In this document: piece after piece, positions 34,825 through 44,699 of the stretch
How the letters are laid out: each line of letters begins with the position of its first letter
How positions within the stretch are numbered: the first letter of the stretch is position 1
Source: JBBPZA01 sp963797015
Lineage (GTDB): Bacteria; Actinomycetota; Thermoleophilia; Solirubrobacterales; Solirubrobacteraceae
DNA length: 64,000 nucleotides
NCBI GenBank assembly: GCA_963797015.1
Contig: CAWCNV010000001.1
Span: 496,001 to 560,000 of the forward strand
Direction of reading: 5' to 3'
Notes under the pieces: generated by a model
The model's input: only the letters and a program-made list of their open reading frames with translations
Told to the model about the DNA's origin: nothing
Database searches by the model: none
Position numbers and translations under genes: made by a program

Positions 34825-35262
34825 CTAGGCCGTCGCGCGGTCGCGCTGCGCCGCCACGCGCAGACCTTCGACTGCGCGCTCCATCCAGCGGCGGAAGTAG
34901 CGCTTGCCTGCCACGACGTCGAACGCCTTCATCTGCGTGTTGAGCGGATCGCAGCCGAACTCGGCGTCGACGAACGTGTCGCCCTGGGCGTCCGTGAGGA
35001 CCCAGATCATGTAGGTCCCGGTCTCGAGGCAGCGCACCTTGACCTCGCGGAAGGAGTCGAGCCTGTCGACCATGATGTCGCTCTCGAAGTTGCCGAACGG
35101 GCCCTTGGTCACCTGGCGGTAGGTGCAACCCTGCGAGAAGTCCTCGCAGTCGACGTGCACGACGCGCGGCCACCACTGGGGGTGGCGATCGGCGTCGACG
35201 AGCAGGGCCCACACCTTGTCGAGGGGCGCCTCGATCAGCACCTGCTGGCGGACCTGCGACAT
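34825..35262 (-). CDS. SRPBCC-family (START-like) protein
   Basis: A 145-residue helix-grip protein: MSQVRQQVLIEAPLDKVWAL, LVDADRHPQWWPRVVHVDCE, and long C-terminal helix DVVAGKRYFRRWMERAVEGL. Polyketide cyclase/START-like proteins bind hydrophobic ligands; function unassigned. The SRPBCC start is 37 bases downstream of the secreted-protein gene's stop, so these two probably share a transcript. Confidence 0.87.
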   Translation of the reverse strand: MSQVRQQVLIEAPLDKVWALLVDADRHPQWWPRVVHVDCEDFSQGCTYRQVTKGPFGNFESDIMVDRLDSFREVKVRCLETGTYMIWVLTDAQGDTFVDAEFGCDPLNTQMKAFDVVAGKRYFRRWMERAVEGLRVAAQRDRATA

Positions 35263-35299
35263 AGTCGCGACGAATTGTCGCGGAGACGTCCAGTGAGAC

Positions 35300-35944
35300 T
35301 CAACCGAGCGTGGTCGAGCGGCGCACGCCGTCCTTGGTCCAGCTGACCTCCGAGCCGTGCAGCGAGAGCGATCCGGCGTCGATGCCGCCGGCGTCGAGCT
35401 CGCGGACTCCGGCCGTGTCGCGGGCGCGGATCGCGACCGTGGCGCCGGGGCCGGGCTGAGCCCAGGCGAGGAAGCCGCGCTTGGACACGAAGAGGGCGCC
35501 GTCGAGCACGCGCGCGGCGATGCTGCGATGGCTTCGTCCGCGCAGGTCGGCGAGCCCGATGCCGTAGGTCGTCGGCTCGTAGCCTGGCGGGCAGTCGGCC
35601 TTGCAGCTGATGTCGTAGTAGGTCTCGCTCCAGGCCACATAGCGGCCGGCGAGGCGGACGTCGGCGTAGCCCTCCGAGGTCACGTAGCCGTCGTCGGAGG
35701 CCTCGAAGAGACGCAGCGGCCGGCCGCTCGAGTACAGGCAGCCGTAGAGGCGCTGGGTCTCGCCGGTGTCCGTGTCGACGCGCCCGCGGGTGTAGACGCG
35801 TGCGTACCGGCTCTTCACCAGCGCCTTGCTCCCGCTCGGCTTGCAGCTCGTCGAGGCGGGCGCGGAGGCCGCGCCGCCGGCGCCGAGGCACAGGGCGGAC
35901 ACGAGGACCGTCGCGAGGAGGAGCCAGCGGGACACGCCAGTCAA
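35300..35944 (-). CDS. Secreted protein of unknown function
   Basis: A 214-residue exported protein. Signal peptide WLLLATVLVSALCLGAGGAA with cleavage near SAPAS. The mature part has strands such as GRVDTDTGETQRLYGCLYSS, LAGRYVAWSETYYDISCKAD and SKRGFLAWAQPGPGATVAIR, suggesting a beta-propeller fragment or beta-rich fold, and four Cys that could form disulfides. Seen repeatedly in this lineage in my judgement but no named family. Confidence 0.7.
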   Translation of the reverse strand: MTGVSRWLLLATVLVSALCLGAGGAASAPASTSCKPSGSKALVKSRYARVYTRGRVDTDTGETQRLYGCLYSSGRPLRLFEASDDGYVTSEGYADVRLAGRYVAWSETYYDISCKADCPPGYEPTTYGIGLADLRGRSHRSIAARVLDGALFVSKRGFLAWAQPGPGATVAIRARDTAGVRELDAGGIDAGSLSLHGSEVSWTKDGVRRSTTLG

Positions 35945-35983
35945 GACGGCTCGTCGCGCGCGAGGTTGCGGATCAGCCCTAGG

Positions 35984-36940
35984 TCAATAAGCCGTCGTGC
36001 GCGTCCGGTGGCGCGGGACGGACTTGTAGCGCTGCTGCTGGCCCCGGTTCCAGAGGAGGGTGTCGAGGCGGTGGGGCGGGAGCTCGGGGCGGCGGGCGGC
36101 GAGCAGCTCGACCACGCGCACGGCGCAGGCGCGCAGCTCGACCTCCTCGGGTGAGCCGGGCGCGAGCAGCTCGCCGCGCTCTATGTGTGTGGCGAAGGCA
36201 GGAGAGACCTCGAGGATCCCGTCCAGTCGCAGGACGTGGGGGACGAGGTTGTCGGCGAAGAGCGTCAGCCGGTCGAGGTCGCCGTAGGAGGCGATTCCCG
36301 CGCCCGCCAGGTCGGCGGCGAGGATCTGGGCGCGCTTGAAGAACGGCACCGCCTCGCCCGCGTAGCGGGAGACGTCGGCCCACGTCGGCCAGGTCGCCAT
36401 GCGCTCGACCAGCGCCTCCGCGCCCGGTGCCGAGCGGGCGAGGTCGAGGTAGCGCCCTCGATGCTCGCCGGCCACGCGCGAGCCGAGCTCCCGCAGCGAG
36501 GCGGCGAAGAGCCCCATCAGCTCGTGGTGCGGATCCTGATCGAGCCATGCCGCCAGCTCGGCCGGCTCGATCTTGGCGAGCTCGCCGGCCGGCCACGGGC
36601 CGTGCGCGGTGAAGCGGTCGCGCAGCCCCATCGCGACCGTGAAGTAGCCCGAGCGGCCAGGCCGCTTGCGCAGGGTGGGAAACCAGCCCGAGCCGAAGTT
36701 GATCGCGTCGAGGGTGATCACGTAAGCGGCGCGGTCCTCGAGCGAGCCGCCCACGAAATGCGTCTCGGGATCCGGCACCGCGGGGATCGCGGCCGGATCG
36801 AGCCCGTCGGCGTAGGGCTCGATCCGCTCCTCGGCGATCCGGACGTGCCGCGCGAGCGACGCGACCCGCGCGCAGGCCGAGCGGACGTCGTCGAGGAGGG
36901 CCACCGCCGTACCGTAGGCGCGCGCGGGCCGGCCGGCCAC
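35984..36940 (-). CDS. Queuosine 5'-phosphate N-glycosylase/hydrolase (DUF2419, Qng1-like)
   Basis: A 318-residue queuosine-salvage protein that releases queuine base from queuosine 5'-phosphate. Signatures: YVITLDAINFGSGWFPTL, YRGR-type GEHRGRYLDLARSAPGAEAL, FADNLVPHVLRLDGILEVSP and the terminal LLWNRGQQQRYKSV. The family is mainly eukaryotic but occurs in some bacteria. No other queuosine gene is visible in this window. It diverges from pcrA with a 56-base gap. Confidence 0.88.
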   Translation of the reverse strand: MAGRPARAYGTAVALLDDVRSACARVASLARHVRIAEERIEPYADGLDPAAIPAVPDPETHFVGGSLEDRAAYVITLDAINFGSGWFPTLRKRPGRSGYFTVAMGLRDRFTAHGPWPAGELAKIEPAELAAWLDQDPHHELMGLFAASLRELGSRVAGEHRGRYLDLARSAPGAEALVERMATWPTWADVSRYAGEAVPFFKRAQILAADLAGAGIASYGDLDRLTLFADNLVPHVLRLDGILEVSPAFATHIERGELLAPGSPEEVELRACAVRVVELLAARRPELPPHRLDTLLWNRGQQQRYKSVPRHRTRTTAY

Positions 36941-36996
36941 GCCGCTCGCTCGCCCACCGCCGGCGCGCGCCGCGGCCGACGCTAGCGTTCATCCCG

Positions 36997-39198
36997 ATGG
37001 CCGAGGACGCCCCATATCCCGACGATCTACTCGAGCGGCTCAACCCCGAGCAGCGTGAGGCGGTCGTCCATCCCGGCGGCCCGCTGCTGATCCTCGCAGG
37101 CGCGGGGTCGGGCAAGACGCGCGTGCTCACGCACCGGATCGCGTGGCTGGTGTACACCCGCCGCGCGCACGCCGGCGAGATCCTCGCGATCACCTTCACC
37201 AACAAGGCGGCGCAGGAGATGCGCGAGCGCGTCGAGCTCCTGGTTGGCCGCCGCACGCGCGCGATGTGGGTGATGACGTTCCACTCCGCCTGCGCGCGGA
37301 TGCTGCGCGCCGAGGCGCCCCGCCTGGGCTATACCAAGCAATTCACCATTTATGACGCGGCCGACTCGCGGCGGCTGGTCAAGCGCTGCATCGACGACCT
37401 CGGAGTCGACCCCAAGCGCTTCACGCCGGCCGCGATCGCTGCCCAGATCTCCGATGCCAAGAACAAGCTGCGCTCGGCCGAGGACTACCGCCAGCTCGTC
37501 GACTCGTTCTTCGAGCAGACCGCCGCCGACGTCTACGAGCTCTACGAGCGCGAGATCCACCGCATGAACGCGATGGACTTCGACGACCTCCTGGTCCGGG
37601 CGGTCAACGTGCTCGAGCTCTTCCCCGAGGTCCGCGAGCGCTACGGCAACACGTTCCGCCACGTGCTCGTCGACGAGTACCAGGACACGAACCACGCCCA
37701 GTACCGCTGGCTCCAGCTCCTGGCCGGCGAGCACCGCAACCTCGCGGTTGTCGGCGACGACGATCAGGCAGTTTTCGGGTTCCGCGGAGCCGACATAAAG
37801 AACATCCTGGAGTTTCAAGACGACTTCAGCGACGCGCACGTCGTCAAGCTCGAGCAGAACTACCGCTCGACGCAGACGATCCTCGACGCCGCCAACGCGG
37901 TGATCGCCAACAACCGCGGGCGCAAGAGCAAGCGGTTGTGGACGGATCTGGGGCAGGGGGATCCGATCGTCGTTCGCGAGCTCGACGACGAGCACGCCGA
38001 GGCGCGCTATGTCGCGGGGGAGATCGATCGGCTGGTCGACGAGGGCGTCAGCCGCGAGGAGGTCGCCGTCTTCTACCGGACCAACGCGCAGTCGCGGGTG
38101 CTCGAGGACACGCTCGTGCGCGCGCAGATCGGGTACCAGGTCATCGGCGGGACGAAGTTCTACGAGCGCGCCGAGATCCGGGACGCGATCGCCTACCTGA
38201 CCTTCCTCATCAATCCCCAGGACGCGGGCGCGTTCCAGCGCATCGCAAACTCCCCGAGGCGCGGGATCGGGCAGACGTCGCTGTCGCGCGTGCTCGGCCA
38301 CGCCGCCACGATGGACGAGCCGATCTGGGACGCGGCGGCGCAGCCGGACGCCGTCCCGGGCCTCGGCGCCGCCGCGGTCAAGGCGATCGGGCGCTTCATG
38401 AGCACGATGACCGTCCTGCGCGAGCGCGCTCAGGGCGGGACGGAGATCGGAGAGCTGCTCGAGGAGGTCCTGCGCGAGACGGGCTACCTCGACGCGCTGC
38501 AGGCCGAGCGCACGATCGAGGCGCAGGGGCGGATCGAGAACCTCGAGGAGCTCGTGAACGTCGGGCGCGAGTACGACCGGACCGCCGAGGAGCCGAGCCT
38601 CGACGGCTTCCTGCAGCAGATCGCGCTGCTCTCCGACACCGACTCGCTGCGCGACGAGCAGGGCCTGGTGACGCTGATGACGCTCCACAACGCCAAGGGG
38701 CTCGAGTTCCCGATCGTGTTCATGATCGGGTGCGAGGAGGGCGTGTTCCCGCACTCGCGCGCGCTGGACGAGGGCGGCCTCGAGGAGGAGCGCCGCCTCT
38801 GCTACGTCGGGATCACGCGCGCCGAGCGCTCGCTGTACGTGACCTGGGCGCGGTCGCGCAGCCTCTACGGCGCGCGCACCTTCGGCCTGCGCAGTCGCTT
38901 CGTGGACGAGATCCCGGCCGCGCTGACCGACCGCGAGGAGCCGGTCCCGGTCGGAGCCGGCTGGCGGCCGGGCGGCGGCGGCAACGGCTCGGGCGCTCGC
39001 GGCCGCGCGACGACCTGGGGCGACGACGCCGCCGAGTCCGCGCCTGCGCTCGGGTTGGGCGACGACGTGGAGCACGCGGCCTTCGGCGAGGGCGTGGTCA
39101 CCGCCGTCGAGCCCGGTGGGATCGTCGTCGTTCGCTTCGCCGGCGACCGCTCGGAGCGAAAGCTGGTCGCCGCCTACGCGCCGTTGACCAGGCGCTGA
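36997..39198 (+). CDS. pcrA: ATP-dependent DNA helicase PcrA/UvrD
   Basis: A 733-residue SF1A helicase for nucleotide-excision and mismatch repair and removal of proteins from DNA. Motifs in order: Q-motif LNPEQREAV, Walker A LAGAGSGKTRVLTHRIAWL, Ia FTNKAAQEMRERV, II VDEYQDTNHAQYRW, III VVGDDDQAVFGFRGAD, IV EQNYRSTQTILDAAN, V LMTLHNAKGLEFPIV, VI YVGITRAERSLYVTWA. A C-terminal Tudor-like end (VVTAVEPGGIVVVRFAGDRS) is typical of PcrA and binds RNA polymerase. Ends overlap the convergent sulfatase by 25 bases. Confidence 0.96.
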   Translation: MAEDAPYPDDLLERLNPEQREAVVHPGGPLLILAGAGSGKTRVLTHRIAWLVYTRRAHAGEILAITFTNKAAQEMRERVELLVGRRTRAMWVMTFHSACARMLRAEAPRLGYTKQFTIYDAADSRRLVKRCIDDLGVDPKRFTPAAIAAQISDAKNKLRSAEDYRQLVDSFFEQTAADVYELYEREIHRMNAMDFDDLLVRAVNVLELFPEVRERYGNTFRHVLVDEYQDTNHAQYRWLQLLAGEHRNLAVVGDDDQAVFGFRGADIKNILEFQDDFSDAHVVKLEQNYRSTQTILDAANAVIANNRGRKSKRLWTDLGQGDPIVVRELDDEHAEARYVAGEIDRLVDEGVSREEVAVFYRTNAQSRVLEDTLVRAQIGYQVIGGTKFYERAEIRDAIAYLTFLINPQDAGAFQRIANSPRRGIGQTSLSRVLGHAATMDEPIWDAAAQPDAVPGLGAAAVKAIGRFMSTMTVLRERAQGGTEIGELLEEVLRETGYLDALQAERTIEAQGRIENLEELVNVGREYDRTAEEPSLDGFLQQIALLSDTDSLRDEQGLVTLMTLHNAKGLEFPIVFMIGCEEGVFPHSRALDEGGLEEERRLCYVGITRAERSLYVTWARSRSLYGARTFGLRSRFVDEIPAALTDREEPVPVGAGWRPGGGGNGSGARGRATTWGDDAAESAPALGLGDDVEHAAFGEGVVTAVEPGGIVVVRFAGDRSERKLVAAYAPLTRR

Positions 39199-40829
39199 GC
39201 GCGCAGGCGCTCGAGCAGGCGCTCGCGGTGCGCGCGAGCGGCCGGCTCGCGCGGCTCGCCTGACGCGCGGTCGACCAGGTTGCGGCGCTCGAGCGGATCG
39301 CGCTCGAGGTCGTAGAGCTCGTGCTCGGCCGCGCGCCTGCCGGTCGGGTCCACGTAGACGGCGTACTTCCAGCCGGCCTCGCGCATGCAGCGCACACGGT
39401 TGGGCTGCGGAACGACGTCGGCGCGCGCGGTGCCAGCCTGATGGTCGTCGTAGGTGAAGCGGACGGCCTCCTGAACCGTCTCGGCGGGGGCGGGGTGCGA
39501 AGCGATGCGGTCGAGCCCTGCGCCTGCGCGGGCGAGCTGCTCGCGGCCGGCCGGCGCGTGACGCGCGAGCACCGGGGTCAGATCAGCGCCCCGCAGCCCC
39601 AGGTCGGAGGCATCGACGCCGCAGGCGGTGGCGAGCGTCGGCAGCACGTCGACCAGCGAGGCGAGCGCGTCGGTCTCGCGTGCCTCAGGGAAGAGCACGG
39701 GGTTGGAGATCACCAGCGGCACCGCGATCGTCTCCTCGTAGGCGTTGAACATCTTCTGGCGCAGCCCGCCGTGCGCCAGCCCCATCTCGCCGTGGTCCGA
39801 GCAGCGCACCACGAGCGTGCGCGAGCGCAGCGAGCCGGGATCGGCAGGGTCGCCCAGCGCCGCGACGATCCGCTCGAGCTTGCGATCAACCTCGCGGTGC
39901 AGGTAGGCGTAGAAGTTGACGTAGTCCAGCGCGGCCTCGCGCGAGGCGATCGGGCCGAGCACCGCGGCCTGGCCCGCGCTCATCAGACCGTGGGCGGTCG
40001 GCTTGTCGCGCAGCTGCTCGTCGTAGGTCGGCGGTAGCCCGACGCCGAGGTCGCGAAACGCCTCGCGGCGATACCCGCCGCGCCTGTAGGTGCTCGGGTA
40101 CGCGAGCACGTCGTGCGGGTTGACCAGCGAGACGACGAGCGCGAACGGCTCGGGTGGGGAGGCCTGGCCCAGGAAGGCCTCGGCCTGGCGCGTGAAGTCC
40201 TCGTCCCAGCCGCGTCCGTCCGTCCCTGCGTTGCCGCCGCCGAAGTGCTCGGGCTCCACGTCCTCGCCGGCGTCGGGCGGGACCCAGCCGCGGAAGCCGA
40301 AGTCGTCCTCGATGCGCCGCGCGTCGGCCTCGCCCCAGCCGTCGCCCACCGGCTTGGTCAGGTGCCACTTGCCGCGGTACGCGACGTGGTAGCCGGCGCG
40401 CTCGAGCATCCGCGCCAGGTTCGGCGTCGCCGGCGAGAGCTCGGGCTCGACGCCGCGCCCGGCCCCCAGTCCGGTGACCAGCCGGACGAAGTTGCGCGCG
40501 CCGCGGTGTGCCGGGATCCCGGCGCGACGCAGTGCCGGCCCCGACTGGCGCACCACCCCCGGCAGGAAGCGCGGCTGCGGCTTTGCTCCCTCGCCGGTGA
40601 GCGTCAGCGTCAGGCCGTGGTCGGACGGCCAGCGGCCGGTGAGCAGTGTCGCGCGGCTCGGCGTGCACATGCAGCTCGCGGCGAAGGCACGGCGGAAGGT
40701 CAGGCCGGTCCGAGCGAGCTCGTGGTCGCCGGGCGTCAGCTCGCGCAGCCAGCCCGGGTCCTCGGGCCAGTGGCGGGGAGCGCGCTGCTGGTCGGTGATC
40801 AGCAGCAGCACGTTGGGTCCCGCGGGCAC
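39174..40829 (-). CDS. Sulfatase (alkaline phosphatase superfamily)
   Basis: A 551-residue type I sulfatase. LLLITDQQRAPRHW gives the first metal site, and ASCMCTPSRATLLTGR contains CTPSR, the sequence in which Cys becomes formylglycine by an FGE-type enzyme. Further sites: VAYRGKWHLTKPVGDGWGEA and VVRCSDHGEMGLAHGGLRQK. No signal peptide is seen, so it is probably cytoplasmic or exported otherwise. It could hydrolyse sulfate esters (or phosphonates). GTG start. Confidence 0.9.
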   Translation of the reverse strand: MPAGPNVLLLITDQQRAPRHWPEDPGWLRELTPGDHELARTGLTFRRAFAASCMCTPSRATLLTGRWPSDHGLTLTLTGEGAKPQPRFLPGVVRQSGPALRRAGIPAHRGARNFVRLVTGLGAGRGVEPELSPATPNLARMLERAGYHVAYRGKWHLTKPVGDGWGEADARRIEDDFGFRGWVPPDAGEDVEPEHFGGGNAGTDGRGWDEDFTRQAEAFLGQASPPEPFALVVSLVNPHDVLAYPSTYRRGGYRREAFRDLGVGLPPTYDEQLRDKPTAHGLMSAGQAAVLGPIASREAALDYVNFYAYLHREVDRKLERIVAALGDPADPGSLRSRTLVVRCSDHGEMGLAHGGLRQKMFNAYEETIAVPLVISNPVLFPEARETDALASLVDVLPTLATACGVDASDLGLRGADLTPVLARHAPAGREQLARAGAGLDRIASHPAPAETVQEAVRFTYDDHQAGTARADVVPQPNRVRCMREAGWKYAVYVDPTGRRAAEHELYDLERDPLERRNLVDRASGEPREPAARAHRERLLERLRAQRLVNGA

Positions 40830-40870
40830 CCGGGCACCGTACCGGTCGCCGCTATCGTCGCCGACGGCTG

Positions 40871-41731
40871 ATGGCGGCGACGATCATCGACGGAAAGGCG
40901 GTCGCGGCACGCGTGCGGGCGGGCGTGGCCGACGAGGTCGCCGCGGCGGGGGCGCGCGGCGAGCCGCCCCCCGGACTGGCCACGATCCTGGTCGGCGACG
41001 ACCCCGCGTCGGCGATCTACGTCGGCGGAAAGCAGCGCGCGTGCGCCGAGGTCGGCATCCAGGGGTTCGACCGCCGCCTGGCGGCAGACGTGTCGCAGGA
41101 GCGGGTGGCGACCCTGATCGCGGAGCTCAACGGCGACGACGACGTCAGCGGGATCCTCCTCCAGCTCCCGCTGCCGCCCGGGCTCGACGCCGACGCGCTG
41201 ACGGCGGCGATCGCGCCCGACAAGGACGTCGACGGCCTCACGCCGATCAGCGCCGGGCGCCTCGCGCAGGGGCGCGACGGGCTGCGGCCGTGCACGCCGA
41301 CGGGCGTGCTCGCGCTGCTGGACGACTACGAGGTCGGGCTCGAGGGCGCGGAGGCGGTGGTCGTGGGTCGCTCGAACCTGGTCGGCAAGCCGCTCGCCCA
41401 CCTGCTGCTGGAGCGCAACGCGACCGTCACCGTCTGCCACTCGCGCACGCGCGACCTGGGCGCGGTCTGCGCTCGCGCGGACGTGCTCGTGGCCGCCGTC
41501 GGCGTGCCGCGGCTTGTGCGTGGCGAGTGGGTGAAGCCCGGAGCGGCGGTTATCGACGTCGGCATGAACCGCCTCGACGACGCCCTCGCCGGTGACGTGG
41601 ACTTCGAGGCCGCCGCCGCGCGGGCCGGGCTCATCACGCCGGTGCCCGGAGGCGTCGGCCCGATGACGATCGCGATGCTGCTTCGAAACACGCTGCGCGC
41701 GGCCGCGCGCGCACGGGATCCGGCTGGCTAG
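40871..41731 (+). CDS. folD: Methylenetetrahydrofolate dehydrogenase/cyclohydrolase
   Basis: Bifunctional one-carbon enzyme interconverting methylene-, methenyl- and formyl-tetrahydrofolate. Signatures: YVGGKQRACAEVGI (catalytic Tyr and Lys), GILLQLPLPPGLD, PDKDVDGLTPIS, PCTPTGVLALL, VVGRSNLVGKPLAHLLLERN (NADP-binding) and TPVPGGVGPMTIAMLLRNT. Length 286 is normal. ATG at 40871 is 41 bases from the divergent sulfatase start. Confidence 0.96.
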   Translation: MAATIIDGKAVAARVRAGVADEVAAAGARGEPPPGLATILVGDDPASAIYVGGKQRACAEVGIQGFDRRLAADVSQERVATLIAELNGDDDVSGILLQLPLPPGLDADALTAAIAPDKDVDGLTPISAGRLAQGRDGLRPCTPTGVLALLDDYEVGLEGAEAVVVGRSNLVGKPLAHLLLERNATVTVCHSRTRDLGAVCARADVLVAAVGVPRLVRGEWVKPGAAVIDVGMNRLDDALAGDVDFEAAAARAGLITPVPGGVGPMTIAMLLRNTLRAAARARDPAG

Positions 41732-41785
41732 CGAGGTACAGTCCGCCCGCGACAGGCGCGGACCAACGAGGAGGCTCACAGTCAG

Positions 41786-42478
41786 ATGGACGTCAACCGG
41801 CTTCGCTTCGGCGAGATGATCACTGCGGCGTCGGCCGCCGTGCTTTTCCTCGTCATGTTCCTGCCCTGGTACGGAGGCAACCGCGGCGGGGGCAGCTTCA
41901 ACGCCTGGGAGACCTTCACCCTGATCGACATCTACCTGTTCCTCGTGATCCTGCTCGCCATCGGGCTGGCGGTGCTCACGATGACCCAGCGCACCGTCGC
42001 CCTCCCGTTGAGCGCCAGCGTGCTCGTGACCGCGGTGGCCGGCCTCGGAGTCCTGCTGGTGCTCTATCGGCTGATCAACGAGCCCGGGTTCACCGACAAG
42101 ACGGGAGGAGTCAACATCCCCGACTCCTACATCGGCATCAAGATCGGCGCCTATCTCGGGCTGCTGGCGATAGCCGGCATCGCGTTCGGCGGCTTCATGT
42201 CGATGCGCGACGAGGGAGCGTCGTTCGGCTCCGCCGCGTCGCGGCTCGCCGCGCAGACGCGGCCGGCTCCGACTCCGGCGCCGCCACGCCAGGCGCCCGG
42301 CTCCGCGGCGCCACCGGCGGCACCTGCCGGCGGCGCGCCTCAGGCGCCCGCGGGTGGCGCGCCGACCGCGCCGCCCCCGGGTGGCGCGCCTCAGGCGCCG
42401 CCGCCGCCCCCAGGCGCCGCGCCTCAGGCAGTGCCGCCGCCCCCGCCGCCGCCTCAGCAGACCGGGGAGCCCGGCTAG
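41786..42478 (+). CDS. Four-segment membrane protein with Pro/Ala-rich tail
   Basis: A 230-residue protein: ASAAVLFLVMFLPWYGGNRG, IDIYLFLVILLAIGLAVLTM, VALPLSASVLVTAVAGLGVL and IGAYLGLLAIAGIAFGGFMS are membrane segments in the first 140 residues; the last 75 are repeats of APxGGAPQAP-like Pro/Ala/Gly. GAGGAGG-type site (41768-41774) lies upstream. The layout matches actinobacterial DUF2510-related small membrane proteins such as the one at 28.5 kb, but the DUF2510 motif is absent. Last intact gene before the disrupted region. Confidence 0.8.
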   Translation: MDVNRLRFGEMITAASAAVLFLVMFLPWYGGNRGGGSFNAWETFTLIDIYLFLVILLAIGLAVLTMTQRTVALPLSASVLVTAVAGLGVLLVLYRLINEPGFTDKTGGVNIPDSYIGIKIGAYLGLLAIAGIAFGGFMSMRDEGASFGSAASRLAAQTRPAPTPAPPRQAPGSAAPPAAPAGGAPQAPAGGAPTAPPPGGAPQAPPPPPGAAPQAVPPPPPPPQQTGEPG

Positions 42479-42499
42479 AAGGAGTCGCGCCTAGACTGG

Positions 42500-43255
42500 C
42501 CGCGATGCGCCGCACTCCTGGGCGGCGGAGCAGAGGGGGGAGGGCTATAGCTGCCGAAGATACGGGGAGGGGGCTGCTGGGTGTGGGGGCTGTGGGGGGA
42601 GCGCGGGGCGGGGGGATAGGTGACTCGTGCGCCGTAGGGGGCAGTCGCCGTCCGCACCGGGCGGAGGAGGGGGCGGAGCGTTCTGGCGAACGCCGCCGGC
42701 TCGATGAATCCACCAGCGCGCGAACGCGCGCGCAGCAGCAGGATCAGGAAGACACTGTCGCTTGCCTCTCGAACACGTCGAACGACAGCAAGGTCTTGGT
42801 CGCGAGCACGTTCAGGAGCACCATCGCGAGGGCCAGACCGGTCCGACGAGGGCCCCCACGCCGCCGCGAGCCCCGGCGTGGTGGCGCGTCGGTCACGGGC
42901 GACGGCGAGCCCGCGTACAGGACGCCGGCCAGAGGGATCGCGAGCAGCAGGAGCAGGGGGATGAAGAACGCAGCTGACAGCTGACCGCGTAGCTGAAGAT
43001 CGTGAAGCTCTTCCCGGACCCGGCCACTGCCTCCGAGGGCAAGCACGCCGCTGGACGTATTGAGGGCATCGGCATCGGAGACGGGATCGGGTTGCCGAGC
43101 GTTCCTGGGAGGTTGGCTTTGAACGAGGCGAAACTGCCGAGCTCGAAGTGGTGAACGCTGTGCTCGGCGCCATACAGCGTGTTCTCGAGGGCGGCGAGTC
43201 CGTGGACCGCGCGCCTTCCCCTCCGGAGCCACCGCTCTTGGTGCTGTCGACACCT
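42500..43255 (-). pseudogene. Fragmented membrane protein, multiple frame breaks
   Basis: No single frame is open, but successive minus-strand pieces look like one protein: LYGAEHSVHHFELGSFASFK, GKSFTIFSYAV, FFIPLLLLLAIPLAGVLYAG, LALAMVLLNVLATKTLLSFD, SVFLILLLRARSRAGGFIEP and a Pro-rich end. At least three hydrophobic segments are present. Frames change every 100-200 bases, as across the whole 42.5-50.7 kb stretch. Family not recognised. Confidence 0.45.
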
Positions 43256-43489
43256 GCGAGTGTGGCGACGAGCTAGCTGCTAGCGCGGATCGCCGCGGTC
43301 AGGGCGAGCGCGATAGCCAACGGGCGAAGCGCGGCCTTCACCGCTGATGCGGCCGCGCGCCCGGCGGCAGTACGTCAACACGCTTCAGGTGCTCGCGGTG
43401 CAGCGCGTGCAGCTGCGGCAGCTCGCCAGAGACCCAGAGGAGCCAAGGAGCTGACCGCGAGCCTGGCCGCTCACGTGCGCGTCTCCGCT

Positions 43490-44045
43490 GTCACCGCGCT
43501 ATTGCTGCCGGCAGGATCATCACGAAGGCCACCGGCACTCCCGCTAGCGCGGCCACACGATCCGCATGCGCGGTGACATGCTCCGCGTGGACGCTGCCCG
43601 CAGGCGAACGCCAGCGCAGTGGCGACGAGCGGCACCGAGACGAAGAGCAACGGGGTAGTGCGAATCGAGATGCCGCACCGTCCGTGAGGTGGACCGGCGC
43701 CTGGAGGATGCCGACGGTCTGGCGAGCGGTGTCCTTGGCGACGCATCTCTGTTGATGGACCCGATGAGCGACTCTGCTCGGGGAACGCAAAGCGAGGAGC
43801 AGTCCGAAGGCGATAGTCGAGAGAGCGCTGATCAGGATGGCGATATAGGAATAGCACGAAGGGGTCTGCAACAGGATCGGAGCTGGGCGCGAACTAGATG
43901 GCAAGGTGCGATTGCTAGAGCTGTTGAAAGAGGGCTGGCGCAGTCGGGTAATTGGCGAGCTGGGTCGGAGCGAACGGTTGGCGCAAGTACGAGGAGAGAG
44001 CTGGGGCGCGGAGGTGGGGCAGGTAGGACGGTGAGGGAGGAGCAC
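43490..44045 (-). pseudogene. Fragmented hydrophobic protein
   Basis: Minus-strand pieces include YIAILISALSTIAFGLLLAL, TPLLFVSVPLVATALAFACG and AGVPVAFVMILPAAIAR, i.e. membrane segments in different frames. Probably another multi-pass protein or the distal part of the preceding one in the direction of transcription. Not identifiable. Confidence 0.35.
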
Positions 44046-44699
44046 GAGGTGAGCTGCGGGCGGAGCGGGGGGTGAGCTGGCGGCGGTGGCGGCTGGGTAG
44101 GCACTAAGGCGCTGGCAAGGGCGGCGTAGAGTTGTTGCTGCGGCGCTGGGGCGGACGGGCGCGTGGGGCTCGGTCAGCGGAGGATCTGTGCAGTCGGTGC
44201 GAGTTGGCTGATCTGGAGCTGCTGGCGCGCTGGCGAGAAGCTGGAGGCGCTACTGGAAGCGCTAAAGGTGAGTGAGCGGCTCTGCTGAACGGTATAGCTG
44301 CAGTGGTTGCGGCGGACGGGGCGCTGGATGGGCTAGTCGAGCTGTTCAGCTCACAGAGCGCGGCTATGGCAGACTAGGGAGCCGTCGACGACGAAGTCGA
44401 CTGGCGTGCGCGCAGACTGGCAGAACTCGCGTAGCGGAGATCTGGCTATCGCAGTTCCACAGAACGCGACGTCGGTATCTGATGATCGGACCTCAGGGCC
44501 TGCTAGTCGGTAACGAACGACGAAAGCGCCTGTGCGCAAGCACACAGATCGCACTCTCACGGCGATAGCATAAGGTAGCAGGCGGCGACCTGGCGCGACG
44601 CCGGAACGTAGAGAGCTGGCTCTGGAAGCTCAGCGATCGGCAGATCGCGAACGTCGACGCGAGCTGCGCTCAAGCAGTGGCGAGCTCGGATCGCGCTAG
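44046..44699. other. Unassignable stretch in the disrupted region
   Basis: About 650 bases, GC visibly lower than the rest of the window, rich in GCTG/GCGA/CTGG short words and with frequent stops in all frames. No protein can be rebuilt. Confidence 0.4.
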
